From Cristatella mucedo (lineage: Eukaryota > Bryozoa > Phylactolaemata > Cristatellidae), in NCBI GenBank assembly GCA_009760855.2, contig WPIO01000476.1:1-39333 (forward strand): a DNA stretch of 39,333 bases, read 5' to 3'. Under the pieces are notes generated by a model. That model searched no databases. It was not told the DNA's origin and saw only the letters and a program-made list of their open reading frames with translations. Positions 1 through 8,576 of the stretch are shown piece after piece (positions within the stretch are counted from its first letter, which is position 1; each line of letters opens with the position of its first letter). A program made the position numbers and the translations under genes.

Positions 1-66
1 GTACCAACAGAGTTTATTAAAGAAAGTTTAGATTACAACAACATCTGAATCTATAATAAGATCAGC

Positions 67-772
67 TTAAGTAATTTCAATAACATCTGAAGTACTTGGA
101 GTAACAAGATTACCATAGTTTAGAACAGGAAAATTGATAGTTATTTTAATATTATTATTAGAAATATCAAACTGTGTTATATAATCACTTGATAATAACA
201 TATAATTATTTTCAACTCCATAATAGGTGATATTAAGAAGATTAGAAACAAAGAAATTTGGTGAGTAGATTTTGTGATAGTAATCTCTAAATATAAATTT
301 TCTTATCGCCATATCACCAATATTTAAATTAATTTTTACTTAAGCCTCAAAATATTTTACTCTAGTTAGGTTGACATCCTTTAATATAATTGATTTTTCA
401 GTCATTTGTTTATTTATAACAGATAATTGTGAATCGTTTTGTATAAAAGTAGTTATATTAATAGGTATATCTTCAGGAGCTAACTTATAAACCAGTTATT
501 GCTGCATCACCTCTAGAATTTACCTTACTATCAGCATAATCTTTTGTTGCAATATCATTTACGTTAATTGGATTTGTTACATTAACATATTTTTTTGAGT
601 TTGCTGATATATTTCCTCTTACAACTTGATCTGAATTTTTTCTCAAGTAATTATTATCAGAAAATGATTTCCCAACAACTTCTAATGAATCTATATTGTT
701 TCCAAGATTTACTATTCTATTTTCTTTCATATCTAATGTTCCAATCATTTGTAAATCTTTTCTGCTTAACAT
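67..772 (-). pseudogene. Fibre-like protein, broken (frameshift plus stop)
   Basis: The first 95 codons (772 down to 485) hold the phage-type fibre repeat, with blocks such as NPINVNDIATKDYADSK. Coding then continues in another frame from about 487, showing a one-base frameshift, and that frame meets a TAA at 342-340 before running on, in frame, to the stop at 67-69. The C-terminal part is beta-rich and not recognised; by position it would be the head or knob. The ATG overlaps the stop of the upstream fibre by one base (TAATG). Its role is inferred as a trimeric capsid spike for host binding. Whether the part from 312 downward was a separate gene cannot be excluded. Confidence 0.6.
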
Positions 773-1632
773 TATATTATTGCTATATAAAAAATAATAT
801 TTATTTCTTTATCAATCAACCCTGATCCTGATATAAAAGTAGAAGTAGCAACTATTTTTTTACTACTATCTAATACATAACTACCATATAACTGATCGCT
901 CTGTGGTGTTAGTGTTGATGGTGGTGGCATAAGTACTTTTGTTGCTCCTCCAAATTCATACGTTACTCCAATAACAAATAGTCCTCTTTGAATTGTAATG
1001 TTTGCAATATCAGTAATCCATCTACCATTAACTGTTTTGTCATATATTTGAGTAGTTAGTGAACCATCCATAGTTCCTTTAAAGTTTACAGCTATAGCAT
1101 TTCCAAGTGATCTTCGTAGATAACCAAGATTTACACCATCATTTGGATTAACTGGATCATCCCTTATAACAATTGGATTTCTATTCATATTCAAAGCCAT
1201 ATTCAATGGTCTATTATATCTTACATAATCATTATCCATGTATACAGTAGTTGCAATGTTACTAAGATTGCTATCAGTAATATTTAATGATCCTATTACA
1301 TTTAAAATTCTGTTAATTCCACCACCATTTTTTGATAGTTTCGTATCAGCATAATCTTTTGTAGCTGCATCACTTGGATTAACAGGATTAGTAAGATCTA
1401 TCACTCTATGATTATTCATATCAAGATCTCCATCAGAAGTTGTTCCTCTAGATATTTTTGTAACAAAGTTTGTATCGATATACTTTCTGTTTATAGCATC
1501 TGTAGAATCAACAGGATCTCCAAGATTTTTCATTAGATTCTGATTCATATTTAAAGATCCATTCATAATCTCTCCAGTCTTACGAATATAATTTTTTTGA
1601 CTAGATCCTTTTCTACGATAACCGAGCGACAT
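772..1632 (-). CDS. Fibre-like repeat protein
   Basis: An open frame of 286 codons. The start is the ATG at 1632, just one base after the TAG of the preceding gene and behind CATAGA, rather than the longer in-frame ATG at 1680. Residues about 20-170 repeat a motif of the form GxLxMNxNxIxNLxxPxxxxDAxxKxYxD, e.g. NPVNPSDAATKDYADTK, typical of phage tail-fibre and viral fibre stalks that form trimeric beta structures. The last 100 residues are a different, beta-rich, probably globular domain ending in a hydrophobic strand. It is the middle member of a three-gene fibre array on this strand. Likely role: capsid spike for receptor binding. Family by motif only. Confidence 0.65.
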   Translation of the reverse strand: MSLGYRRKGSSQKNYIRKTGEIMNGSLNMNQNLMKNLGDPVDSTDAINRKYIDTNFVTKISRGTTSDGDLDMNNHRVIDLTNPVNPSDAATKDYADTKLSKNGGGINRILNVIGSLNITDSNLSNIATTVYMDNDYVRYNRPLNMALNMNRNPIVIRDDPVNPNDGVNLGYLRRSLGNAIAVNFKGTMDGSLTTQIYDKTVNGRWITDIANITIQRGLFVIGVTYEFGGATKVLMPPPSTLTPQSDQLYGSYVLDSSKKIVATSTFISGSGLIDKEINIIFYIAII

Positions 1633-1633
1633 T

Positions 1634-2491
1634 CTATGCAATCTTAATAATAAAATCAATATATGTAACATTATTAGCAACTGTTAGATTATCTATCATA
1701 TAAGTGCATGATCCATCGATATTTATTACTAAAAGGAGAGTACCAGATACACCATAAGTGTTATCACTAGTTAACTCTAAAAACACTCCAGTTGTATTAG
1801 AGCACCAAAGAATATTGGATACTGTTTGAAAGTTTGTTACTGGTCCAACAACAAATGTTTTATAAGGTGTTGCATAACCGATTATATTTCCTTGCTGATT
1901 AAAAACTGTAATATCTGCAGGAGTTGCTTTTAATGTAGAACTTTCTGTTCCTGTTCCATTTACAATAATATTAAATATGTTTAACGGAGCAATAGTTGAA
2001 GCACTTGTAAAATCAGAAAACCTTAAATACAAATTAGAACATTTATAAGAATCAACAGACTGTTTTGTTACAACATCTGAATTTTTCAAAGATGTAATTC
2101 TGTTTGATCCTAAATCAAGATTACTATTAGAGTTGCCATTTAAAACTTGAGACATACTTTTTAGTAGACCATAGTTTATTACTTTGTAAGGCCTAGAATC
2201 TTGATATACGGTTCCGTCAACAAATCTTCCAGATATACCAGTGATGTTTTTACAGTTTAACTGAGATAGCATTTTTGCACTATTCTTTGAAAGTAAGTCA
2301 GATAAATTAGAAACAGAAGCTATTTCTCCAGAAACATTAGTTGCAACAGTTTTAAAGAAGTTTGAATTAAGAGCATAGTCTAATCTTATTGCATCTCCAT
2401 CATTTACTGGAAAACCAAGATTTGTAATGCCATTTCCATTAGAATCAAGATCGCTAAAAATATTGCCATTAATCTTACTAACATTATCCAT
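1634..2491 (-). CDS. Fibre-like repeat protein
   Basis: An intact 285-codon gene, first of the leftward fibre array. The N-terminal 60 residues carry a fibre repeat (FSDLDSNGNGITNLGFPVNDGDAIRLDY), and a second block near residues 115-150 ends in the degenerate NSDVVTKQSVDSY. The C-terminal half is Asn/Thr/Val-rich beta sequence ending in hydrophobic strands (YIDFIIKIA), like the ends of the other fibre genes here. The start lies 12 bp from the divergent start at 2504, behind TATAAGA. The expected product is a trimeric spike with a variable head. I see no catalytic motif. Confidence 0.65.
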   Translation of the reverse strand: MDNVSKINGNIFSDLDSNGNGITNLGFPVNDGDAIRLDYALNSNFFKTVATNVSGEIASVSNLSDLLSKNSAKMLSQLNCKNITGISGRFVDGTVYQDSRPYKVINYGLLKSMSQVLNGNSNSNLDLGSNRITSLKNSDVVTKQSVDSYKCSNLYLRFSDFTSASTIAPLNIFNIIVNGTGTESSTLKATPADITVFNQQGNIIGYATPYKTFVVGPVTNFQTVSNILWCSNTTGVFLELTSDNTYGVSGTLLLVINIDGSCTYMIDNLTVANNVTYIDFIIKIA

Positions 2492-2503
2492 TCTTATATA
2501 TAT
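2492..2503. promoter_or_regulatory. Bidirectional start region of two divergent viral genes
   Basis: Only 12 bases (TCTTATATATAT) separate the CAT of the leftward fibre gene from the ATG of the rightward minor-capsid gene. Read leftward it gives TATAAGAATG, matching the start-proximal motif in front of most genes of this element. There is no room for a conventional upstream TATA box plus leader for either gene without overlapping the other gene. Confidence 0.5.
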
Positions 2504-3174
2504 ATGAAGAAAATAAAAGGCGGCGATATGAAACCTGGCCTAGATACAACAAAAGAAGTATTATCAGGAACGAAAACAGCAACTGAACTAGGATCAAAAG
2601 CAATTATAAAAGTTGCTCCTAAGATTGCAATGAAACTGAGTCTACACGCATAAATAAGATTGCAACTATTGTTCCAAAAGTTTTGCAGGCATTCAAAGTA
2701 ATTGGAACTGCTACAAAAGCACTTGGAGGATTTCTATCAGGAATAACAGGAATTGTAGATCTTGGTTTATTTATAAAAGAAATCGTAGATGATATTTCTT
2801 CTGGAAAATATGGTAATGTCTTTTGGAAAACAATTGCAGAAAAAAAGAAGGACTGTCAAAAATGGTTGCTCTTTAGAGGTTGGCTTTTACATAAATGAGA
2901 TTTTGCTAGAAGCTGAAAGATCTGACTCCGGTTGGTACTTAGATCCTAGTAAGTTTCTTTCACATACATTTGGAGAAGAAGTTAACTGGAACGCTGCTCA
3001 ACTAGATCCTCTTGCGTGGAAAAGAACTTTCTTGAAGTAAGATCAGGTGGATTTCTACCTGCCATTCCAGCAATCATAGCAAGTATAGCTTCTGTTATTG
3101 GAGCAGTTGGCTTAGGTGTTTCCATGGCTGTATCAGTCGCTCGATTGATTAAGAAAATAATAGACAGTACATAG
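2504..3174 (+). pseudogene. Minor capsid precursor with hydrophobic Gly-rich tail (pX/pVI-like), frameshifted
   Basis: Coding potential passes through several frames: 2504-2653, then a second frame to about 2898 (hydrophobic stretch KALGGFLSGITGIVDLGL), then a third from about 2880 to 3040, then the last piece ending at TAG 3172-3174. At least three breaks are needed, and one falls near the A-run at 2841-2847. The N-terminus contains IKGG|D, matching the adenain cleavage consensus (M/I/L)xGG-x. The C-terminal piece starts SGGFLPAIPAIIASIASVIG and is mostly membrane-active-looking helix, a signature I know from pX/pVI-like proteins of adintoviruses and adenoviruses. Role: cleaved inner-capsid protein. 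The assignment rests on these short signatures. Confidence 0.5.
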
Positions 3175-3196
3175 ATATACAGCTAAGGCACCAAAA

Positions 3197-3559
3197 ATGG
3201 ATACGCATGAAGAGCGAATGAGTGCTTTGACTTTACAAAGTGAAAGACTAAAGAATGCAATTACAGACATAAAAAATATGATAGAATTACTTGATAGAAA
3301 CATTGATATTGATTTGAGTGACAAAGTGCAAAACTCAGAGGTGAAAAACAGATTAGATTATTTAAAAACTGGAAAGCAGTTAGTAGAGGTATCAGGAGTA
3401 AGCTATTCAGATAAGTTAAAAGAAGATATAAAAAAAGTAGAAAGTAGTACCGTTGGAGGAAAAAAGTCTTGCGACTATAAAGCTGAGAGCGCAATGCTAC
3501 TAGCTAATCTTTATGCACAAGGTAAATCACAAGAAGAAATACATAGAGAAGTACTATAA
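3197..3559 (+). CDS. Small helical protein of unknown function
   Basis: An intact 120-codon frame predicted to be almost wholly helical and charged, with heptad-like spacing of Leu/Ile from residue 8 to 50 (LTLQSERLKNAITDIKNMI) and a Ser/Lys-rich middle. It follows the minor-capsid gene by 22 bp on the same strand and converges on the HNH-AP2 gene, whose stop is 33 bp away. There is no signal peptide or catalytic motif. A virion or scaffold component is possible from context only. Confidence 0.5.
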   Translation: MDTHEERMSALTLQSERLKNAITDIKNMIELLDRNIDIDLSDKVQNSEVKNRLDYLKTGKQLVEVSGVSYSDKLKEDIKKVESSTVGGKKSCDYKAESAMLLANLYAQGKSQEEIHREVL

Positions 3560-3591
3560 CTAAGAGATGATTTGAAAAAGAGATGCCGAAA

Positions 3592-4152
3592 TTAAAAGTC
3601 TGTGTAGCGAACTAATTTGTAATCTTCTGGTAAACTATAAGTAAAATTGAGTCTAGCATAATTTAAATGCAAACGGATTGCAGCAAGGTCTCCAGCAACA
3701 GCTGCATCTTCTACAGAATTAAAATAACCAAGATGTATATTATTATAATCTATGTAAATATAAGCTCTCCATTTATTATGTCTTTTATTAAATGTAACCC
3801 CTATAAATCCTAATGCATTATTTCTTCTTCTTCCTATATTCCTCATATTTACTTATCTAGTTGCTTCACGCAAATTACTGAAACTATTATTTAATTTATC
3901 GTTATAAACATGATCAAGCTCTTGCATAGGAAACTGTTCAGTCATAATCATCCATGATAATTTATGCGATTTGTATAACTTACCATCAATACCTATAATT
4001 CTATACCCGTAACTGTTAATACTTCCGGCCTCACTTCCAATTCTGGCTTTGCCGCCCCTATTTACTTTCCAGAAGATTTTCCCAGTATCTGGTTCATAAT
4101 GAAGCAATTCTAAAACTCTATCTCTAAAAGCAGAAACCTCATCTTGATTCAT
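3592..4152 (-). pseudogene. HNH-AP2 homing endonuclease, interrupted by one in-frame stop
   Basis: One continuous frame except for a single TAA at 3855-3853. The first 99 codons are an HNH nuclease of the phage/virus NUMOD type: SHKLSW near residues 62-67, LDH at 79-81, ND and NN pairs at 84-89 and NLREAT at 93-98. After the stop the same frame gives an AP2 DNA-binding domain (GFIGVTFNKRHNKWRAYIY, then IHLGYFNSVEDAAVAGDLAA). HNH-AP2 proteins cut and spread themselves into related genomes. It shares a short divergent intergenic region with the PLA2 gene. It could in principle be expressed as two polypeptides, but a nonsense mutation is simpler. Confidence 0.82.
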
Positions 4153-4207
4153 TTCTTAATATATAATAGTTTTATTTGTCTTTAAATAAAATTTAATTTA
4201 TTATAGA
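4153..4207. promoter_or_regulatory. Divergent start region, HNH-AP2 / PLA2 genes
   Basis: 55 AT-rich bases between divergent ATGs. The rightward start reads TTATTATAGAATG and the leftward start TATTAAGAAATG, both versions of the element-wide motif directly before the start codon. Confidence 0.45.
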
Positions 4208-4978
4208 ATGGAATACCATGAGGTAAAACTAAACCTATCAGAACATCAAGTGAACTTGATACATAAGTCTGATAAACCTATTTCAATCAGACTAAAAAAA
4301 GAAGACCTATCAGGTTCAATTACAATCTTTGTAACAAAAACGCAACTTGCTAGAATTGAAAAGTGTATGTTAAAAAACACTGGCTTACAACTAAATCTAA
4401 GTTTGAAACAACTGAAACGTAATAGAAAAGTTGGTAAGGGTATGGTAGATTTCCTAAACAAACTAACTGGAAACCGCGAAATGCATATGAAACTACCCTC
4501 AGGAGTAAAATCTGAATTTGTTCCGGGTGGAAGTTTTAACAATACTCATCGTTACAGCTATGCCGGACCAGGAACAAAATTCACTCAGAGGATGAATGAA
4601 TCTTATGAAGGCGTGAACGATCTAGATCGAGGTGCTTTGGTCCACGATAGTCTATACACCGAAACTTCATCTATGTCTGAACCTAAAAGAACAGAAATAA
4701 GAAACTTGTCAGACTTGGTATTAGCTGAGTCTGCTGCTAGAATTGCGCTAGATCCAAAACAACCAAATTACGTACGTGAAGATGCTAAGACTGTAGCAGC
4801 CGTGATGAGCGCGAAAGCAAAATTAGGTTTGGGCATTGGTGGTGGATTAAACGATTCATTTGCTACTGATTTTCTAAAAGATAAAATAAGTAATCCTGCT
4901 AGTCTTAATAAGATAAAAAAAATTATGCTCGTGGAATTGTTGATAGAATGCTTGATATCACTAGAAAAATTATCTTAA
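4208..4978 (+). CDS. Capsid-associated protein with parvovirus-type phospholipase A2 domain
   Basis: A 256-codon frame. Residues about 105-155 match the parvoviral VP1-type PLA2: the Ca-binding loop YAGPGT (GPG at 120-122) and the catalytic helix DRGALVHDSLY with His146-Asp147 and Tyr150. In known viruses this enzyme breaches the endosomal membrane during entry. Residues 1-75 form a separate domain (LSEHQVNLI..., then FVTKTQLARIEK, then LSLKQLK) with a pattern I associate with Polinton-like viruses. The C-terminus is odd: in the other frame, sequence past the A-run at 4916-4923 continues with a plausible helix (ARGIVDRMLDITRK), suggesting a one-base indel there and an altered last 20 residues. 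The start follows TATAGA. Confidence 0.75.
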   Translation: MEYHEVKLNLSEHQVNLIHKSDKPISIRLKKEDLSGSITIFVTKTQLARIEKCMLKNTGLQLNLSLKQLKRNRKVGKGMVDFLNKLTGNREMHMKLPSGVKSEFVPGGSFNNTHRYSYAGPGTKFTQRMNESYEGVNDLDRGALVHDSLYTETSSMSEPKRTEIRNLSDLVLAESAARIALDPKQPNYVREDAKTVAAVMSAKAKLGLGIGGGLNDSFATDFLKDKISNPASLNKIKKIMLVELLIECLISLEKLS

Positions 4979-5027
4979 AAAATTTAACTTACCAACTATT
5001 TTACATTTATTTTTTATATTTATATTT

Positions 5028-5516
5028 TTAAAATTCTGCTGGATTAAACATTGATCTCTTTGGCGAAATATAAACTTTTACTTGGTCAATCTTTAATCTA
5101 ATATTTAATCTTTCTTCATCATTATAATACTCTTTTGAAACATAACTACCATCAAGAATTCCAGTGATACAAAAATCATTCCCTAATTTTTTAATTACAT
5201 CTGCTGGACTAGATACTTTAATTTGTTTATTATTCTCATCAAACATAATACTAGGTTTCTTTCCGAAATCAAATCTAAATCCAATTGTTGACCTTGCACT
5301 AGCATAAAATGCTTTGAATTCTAATTGTTCACTCGATCTATCTACAATGTTTTGAATATAAGGAAGTGTTTCTTCTGTTATATGCATCCACGCACTAAGA
5401 TAAGGTTTTGAATCTTTTGAAGTTTTCTCTTCAACATGAATGTTTGCAGACTTTCCTTTTGGGATAACAACTGCAGAATTTTGGAGAACTACAAATTTAT
5501 TTTCTTGATTTTCCAT
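5028..5516 (-). CDS. Unrecognised 162-aa protein
   Basis: An intact frame starting behind TATATAGA. It has beta-strand-rich segments, a conserved-looking end (LKIDQVKVYISPKRSMFNPAEF region) and no Cys clusters, signal peptide or membrane segment. The pattern of short strands with a late VKVY strand recalls OB-fold single-stranded DNA-binding proteins, but I cannot support that beyond a guess. It is downstream of the protease region on the same strand (its start is 24 bp from the protease stop) and converges on the PLA2 gene. Confidence 0.6.
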   Translation of the reverse strand: MENQENKFVVLQNSAVVIPKGKSANIHVEEKTSKDSKPYLSAWMHITEETLPYIQNIVDRSSEQLEFKAFYASARSTIGFRFDFGKKPSIMFDENNKQIKVSSPADVIKKLGNDFCITGILDGSYVSKEYYNDEERLNIRLKIDQVKVYISPKRSMFNPAEF

Positions 5517-5539
5517 TCTATATAGTAGAAATATTTTGT

Positions 5540-5985
5540 TTAATTCAAATTAATAATCCCATGACTGTACCAAAATCGACAAATTCCATTAGTTTAAGGA
5601 AGATTAAGCACCTCATTCCACAATCCGTTTGATTAAACTTTTGCAGTTGAAACGTTTGAAAACTTGGTGTAACACCAAAATAATTAATCACTTCTGGCAT
5701 TGGAGGAGCACCGAATGAGTCAAAGTAAAAACATCGATCTCCAATTTTTTTTAAGAGCTACTCAGTGATATATTGCTAGATCTGATTTTCCAGTATTGCA
5801 AATAAGACACTTATTCTGCTCTGGAGAACTTAGTTCATCTCTTGCAAATACACCTCTGAAATTTCTTATATCTAATTCTTTCACATAGTGATTTATTTCT
5901 ATATCAGTTAGTGGTGTACTTTTGAATTTTTTTTTAAATTGTTGATAGTTCTTCTTAGTTCAGAAAGTATTTGTTCTTTACTCAT
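5540..5985 (-). pseudogene. Adenain-like cysteine protease, broken
   Basis: Maturation protease of the Polinton/adenovirus kind, read in pieces. The conserved FRGVFARDELS block is followed by CLICNTGKSDLAIYH, then a TGA exactly where the family has Trp after the catalytic His. A frame change follows, then DSFGAPPMPEVINYFG (acid-residue block) and FNQTDCGMRCLIFLK with the catalytic Cys. There is also a frameshift in the A-run near 5932-5940. His, Asp and Cys of the triad are all still visible. The family cleaves capsid precursors at (M/I/L)xGG-x sites. Upstream the frame runs into SHGKKLG repeats, so the original protein may have begun at 6627 and this ATG may be internal. Confidence 0.75.
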
Positions 5986-6039
5986 ATTACCACTACCTAA
6001 CTTTTTACCATGACTCAAAACTCCAGTACCTAACTTTTT

Positions 6040-6390
6040 ACCATGTAATGTATCTCCGTCAGTAACTCCACAAAGTCATAAAGATCATGTGGGTGTTACG
6101 CAGGAGAGTTTTGTATAGCGCACTCACAGCCTAAGCGGCTTTCGGTACGCATTCGGTAGCCAACAGACTTCGTCTCACGCAACAAAGAGAAAGTGGGAAG
6201 CATAGCAGAGTTAGGAGAGCAGTTGAGGTAGTGAGTAGCATAGAAGTAGCAGTTCAGGACCGCTGAAAAAGATGTGCCATAGTCGGCAGTTGGAGAGTAG
6301 ATGTCGTTGCGTAAGAATTGTGGAAGCGAGTTCCACAGTCTAGGACCTGCAGAGCTAAAGCTTCTGTCGCCAACTGTCTTTAAGCGGAGA
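6040..6390 (-). mobile_element. Non-LTR retrotransposon 3' fragment inside viral gene
   Basis: A GC-richer island in AT-rich viral DNA. Read leftward from about 6385 it encodes GDRSFSSAGPRLWNSLPQF and about 90 further residues to a stop near 6105, the typical C-terminal end of CR1/L2-type reverse transcriptases. Viral SHGKKLG-type repeat units occur on both sides (left 5985-6045, right 6390-6460), so it interrupted one viral gene. Its edges carry short inverted TATCTCCG/CGGAGATA, which may be chance since the viral repeat contains GAGATA. It is a different subfamily from the LINE at 22,505-24,367. Confidence 0.7.
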
Positions 6391-6627
6391 TAGAACTCCA
6401 GTTCCTAACTTCTTTCCATGAGATAGAACTCCAGTACCTAACTTCTTCCCATGAGATAGAACACCTTCACCAACACTTCTTAACTTAACAAACTTTGACT
6501 TTTTACTTTCACAAATTACACAAATTGCTTTAATCATTCCTTTAAGACCTTTAATACTATAAATCTCGACATACTCTTCATGAATGCTATCTGTAAGCTT
6601 CTTACATTTCAAGCAGTAAATTTCCAT
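6391..6627 (-). pseudogene. Zinc-ribbon protein with SHGKKLGTGVL repeats, truncated by insertion
   Basis: Starts MEIYCLKCKK behind TATAGAA. Two Cys pairs (CLKC and CVIC, about residues 5-8 and 37-40) form a probable zinc ribbon, followed by tandem copies of an 11-residue unit SHGKKLGTGVL. The retrotransposon fragment cuts in after the third unit, and more units appear beyond it at 5985-6045, leading in phase into the protease. I infer one original protein: zinc ribbon, repeat linker, protease domain. The N-terminus MEIxCxxC is shared with the gene at 14,499. Confidence 0.55.
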
Positions 6628-6661
6628 TTCTATAATATAAAAACTTTGTTTAGTATAGGAA
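6628..6661. promoter_or_regulatory. Divergent start region, zinc/protease gene and ATPase gene
   Basis: 34 bases between divergent ATGs, reading TTCTATAATATA on the left edge and AGTATAGGAA on the right edge. Both starts therefore sit behind TATAGNA within 2-4 bases. Confidence 0.45.
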
Positions 6662-7333
6662 ATGTCTCTTCGAGTAAGGGCGTTTAATTTTGGGCAAGAT
6701 GTAGATACTAGACATAAAGAACCATTGCCGAGTGTACCAATTAGAGCTTTAGTTTTAGGTCCAAGTGGTTCAGGTAAATCTCAACTTATAATGAATTGGA
6801 TATTTTATGGAATGGTTAATTATGATTGTTTTACAATTATTGCTTCAAGTTTAGATCAAAAGTTGTATCGTGGACTTATGTCAATGACAAAAGAAAATAA
6901 GGCTTATTCTTGGATTAAAGGAATTGATGCTATGCCAGAAGTAGACTCGTATAAGAACTGCAAGAATGTTGTTGTACTTGATGATTTAATAACTGAGGAT
7001 CAAACTAAAATATTAGACTATTTCACGCGAGGAAGACATAAAGGTCTGAATATTTTCTATCTTGCTCAAGGCTTTACTAATATACCTAGGAGAGAAATTA
7101 GAAATAATGTAAATCTAATAGTAATATTTAAGCAAAACACAACTGACATTGAGTATATTCGTGATGCATATGTTGGAGATATTGATAAGAAGCCATTTAG
7201 AGAATGGGTTAACTCTTGTACTAGAAACCGTTTTGGTTATTGCGTAATAGACCTAACAAAGACTGAGTCAGAAGGCAGATTTTGGTCTGTTGATTCAGAG
7301 GGAAAGCAATTAATGACATTTTTTAATTCTTAA
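6662..7333 (+). CDS. A32/FtsK-HerA-type DNA-packaging ATPase
   Basis: Intact, 223 codons. Walker A GPSGSGKS at residues 33-40, Walker B VVVLDD at 103-108, and a following sensor-like region (FYLAQGFTNIPRREIRNN) typical of the genome-packaging ATPases of Polintons, virophages and large DNA viruses. The length matches the short single-domain form. It powers DNA entry into the preformed capsid. It heads the rightward structural cluster, with the next gene 13 bp downstream. No lesion is visible, in contrast to the capsid and protease genes. Confidence 0.92.
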   Translation: MSLRVRAFNFGQDVDTRHKEPLPSVPIRALVLGPSGSGKSQLIMNWIFYGMVNYDCFTIIASSLDQKLYRGLMSMTKENKAYSWIKGIDAMPEVDSYKNCKNVVVLDDLITEDQTKILDYFTRGRHKGLNIFYLAQGFTNIPRREIRNNVNLIVIFKQNTTDIEYIRDAYVGDIDKKPFREWVNSCTRNRFGYCVIDLTKTESEGRFWSVDSEGKQLMTFFNS

Positions 7334-7346
7334 TAGATATAGTAAA

Positions 7347-8294
7347 ATGTTTAATGGGAAAATTTACTCGAGTGGTACAAAACCTTACAAAGGAAGTGTT
7401 CAAGAGGCATTAGATTATGAAACTAAACTGCAAAACGTGCAAGATCTTAGAGATGCAAATATTCTAGAAAACTCAGGTGAGATACAAAGAATAGAACCAG
7501 AAATTGCTATAAGAGATGCTGCTGAGCATAGATTAAACGAGCAAGCATTAGAGAGATCTACTGATAACTCAGGTAAAGTTGTTGTTGAGAAACTTAAAAG
7601 AATTAGACCTAAACTTGCTTTACAGATAGAAAACAAAGAACAATTGCAGAAAGTTTTAGAATACAAACAAAAACCAGACATATCTAGTAATATTCAAAAA
7701 GCAAGAACTGCTGTTAGCGAAGGAAAGCATAAAAAAGCTGTTACTATAGCAAATCAAGCAAGGACATATGCGGCAAATCCAGAAATACGAGAAGCTATTG
7801 ATGCTGCTCAAAAAGGTTTAGCTGAGGAGTTAAATATAAATCCAACTACTGGCACTCCTAAGAAAACTGCGGTAGATTTTGATAAAGCTGAATTAATTAA
7901 ATTACTTAATGATAAAGATGGATATATCCCAAGTTACGTACCAAGAATAATAAATGAGATTGATAGTACAAATAAAGATTTAAAACTATATGAACTTGGA
8001 GTCAAACTTAATAATGAAAAAATGTATACTGCTGAAAAAGAACTAGAACAAACTGCTCATGATATCTTAGAATACACAACTAATTATTATAGCAAGTTTA
8101 ATGATAAACAAATGGAAGAAGTAGGTAGAGTATATGAAGCAACAGTTGATATAAAGAAATATTTACTTGATATTATTGGAGCAAAGAAAACTGGTAGACT
8201 ATCTAATCAAGTAAAAATGGTTGTTAAAAATCTTAGTAAAGAAAATCTTTCTAATGTTGTTACAGAGCTAGACAAAAAGAAAAAAGAAGTGTAA
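7347..8294 (+). CDS. Unrecognised 315-aa helical protein
   Basis: An intact frame, strongly helical, rich in Lys, Glu, Ala and Asn, with no Cys. The N-terminus MFNGKIYSSGTKPYKG is Gly/Tyr-rich, and residues 120-155 resemble a TPR-like helical hairpin (GKHKKAVTIANQARTYAANPEIREAI). It sits between the packaging ATPase and the penton genes, the usual place for minor capsid or scaffold proteins. Coding-like sequence continues in a different frame after its stop (8300-8518), so the original C-terminus may have been longer. Confidence 0.65.
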   Translation: MFNGKIYSSGTKPYKGSVQEALDYETKLQNVQDLRDANILENSGEIQRIEPEIAIRDAAEHRLNEQALERSTDNSGKVVVEKLKRIRPKLALQIENKEQLQKVLEYKQKPDISSNIQKARTAVSEGKHKKAVTIANQARTYAANPEIREAIDAAQKGLAEELNINPTTGTPKKTAVDFDKAELIKLLNDKDGYIPSYVPRIINEIDSTNKDLKLYELGVKLNNEKMYTAEKELEQTAHDILEYTTNYYSKFNDKQMEEVGRVYEATVDIKKYLLDIIGAKKTGRLSNQVKMVVKNLSKENLSNVVTELDKKKKEV

Positions 8295-8299
8295 AATAG

Positions 8300-8518
8300 C
8301 AAAGAGTTTTAGAATATTTAAGACCTAGAATAGGTAAGGGAATAGAAATAATTCCATTAGTTGTAAAGAATGATTCAGAAGTATTTGACACAATAGAATT
8401 GTGGATTCGTGAACTTGCTGCTGGAAATACTTGAGTAGTAAATTATATTAGTGCTGCTGTTGATTACCTTGCAAAATCTAGAAAAGTACCAAAGTCATAC
8501 ATTGCTAAGATTGTTATA
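8300..8518 (+). pseudogene. Coding remnant, possible continuation of the upstream gene
   Basis: From 8300 a frame reads RVLEYLRPRIGKGIEIIPLV and about 24 more residues to a TGA at 8432-8434, then continues in frame with VVNYISAAVDYLAKSRKVPK. Codon use looks like its neighbours. There is no start codon of its own, so it is either the frameshifted tail of the 7347 gene or a small broken gene. An AT-only stretch (8512-8556) follows. Confidence 0.35.
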
Positions 8519-8576
8519 TTATATTATTATATTATAATAAATTATAATTAATAAACTTGTATATGATATATAGAAA

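Noticed and set aside
3133-3494. Antisense frames opposite the 120-codon gene
   Set aside because: Composition mirrors the sense gene, there is no start motif, and they are hydrophobic only as complements of Lys/Glu-rich coding.
8512-8556. AT-only stretch as a replication origin
   Set aside because: Short and unstructured with no inverted or direct repeats; it looks like ordinary AT-rich intergenic DNA before the next start.
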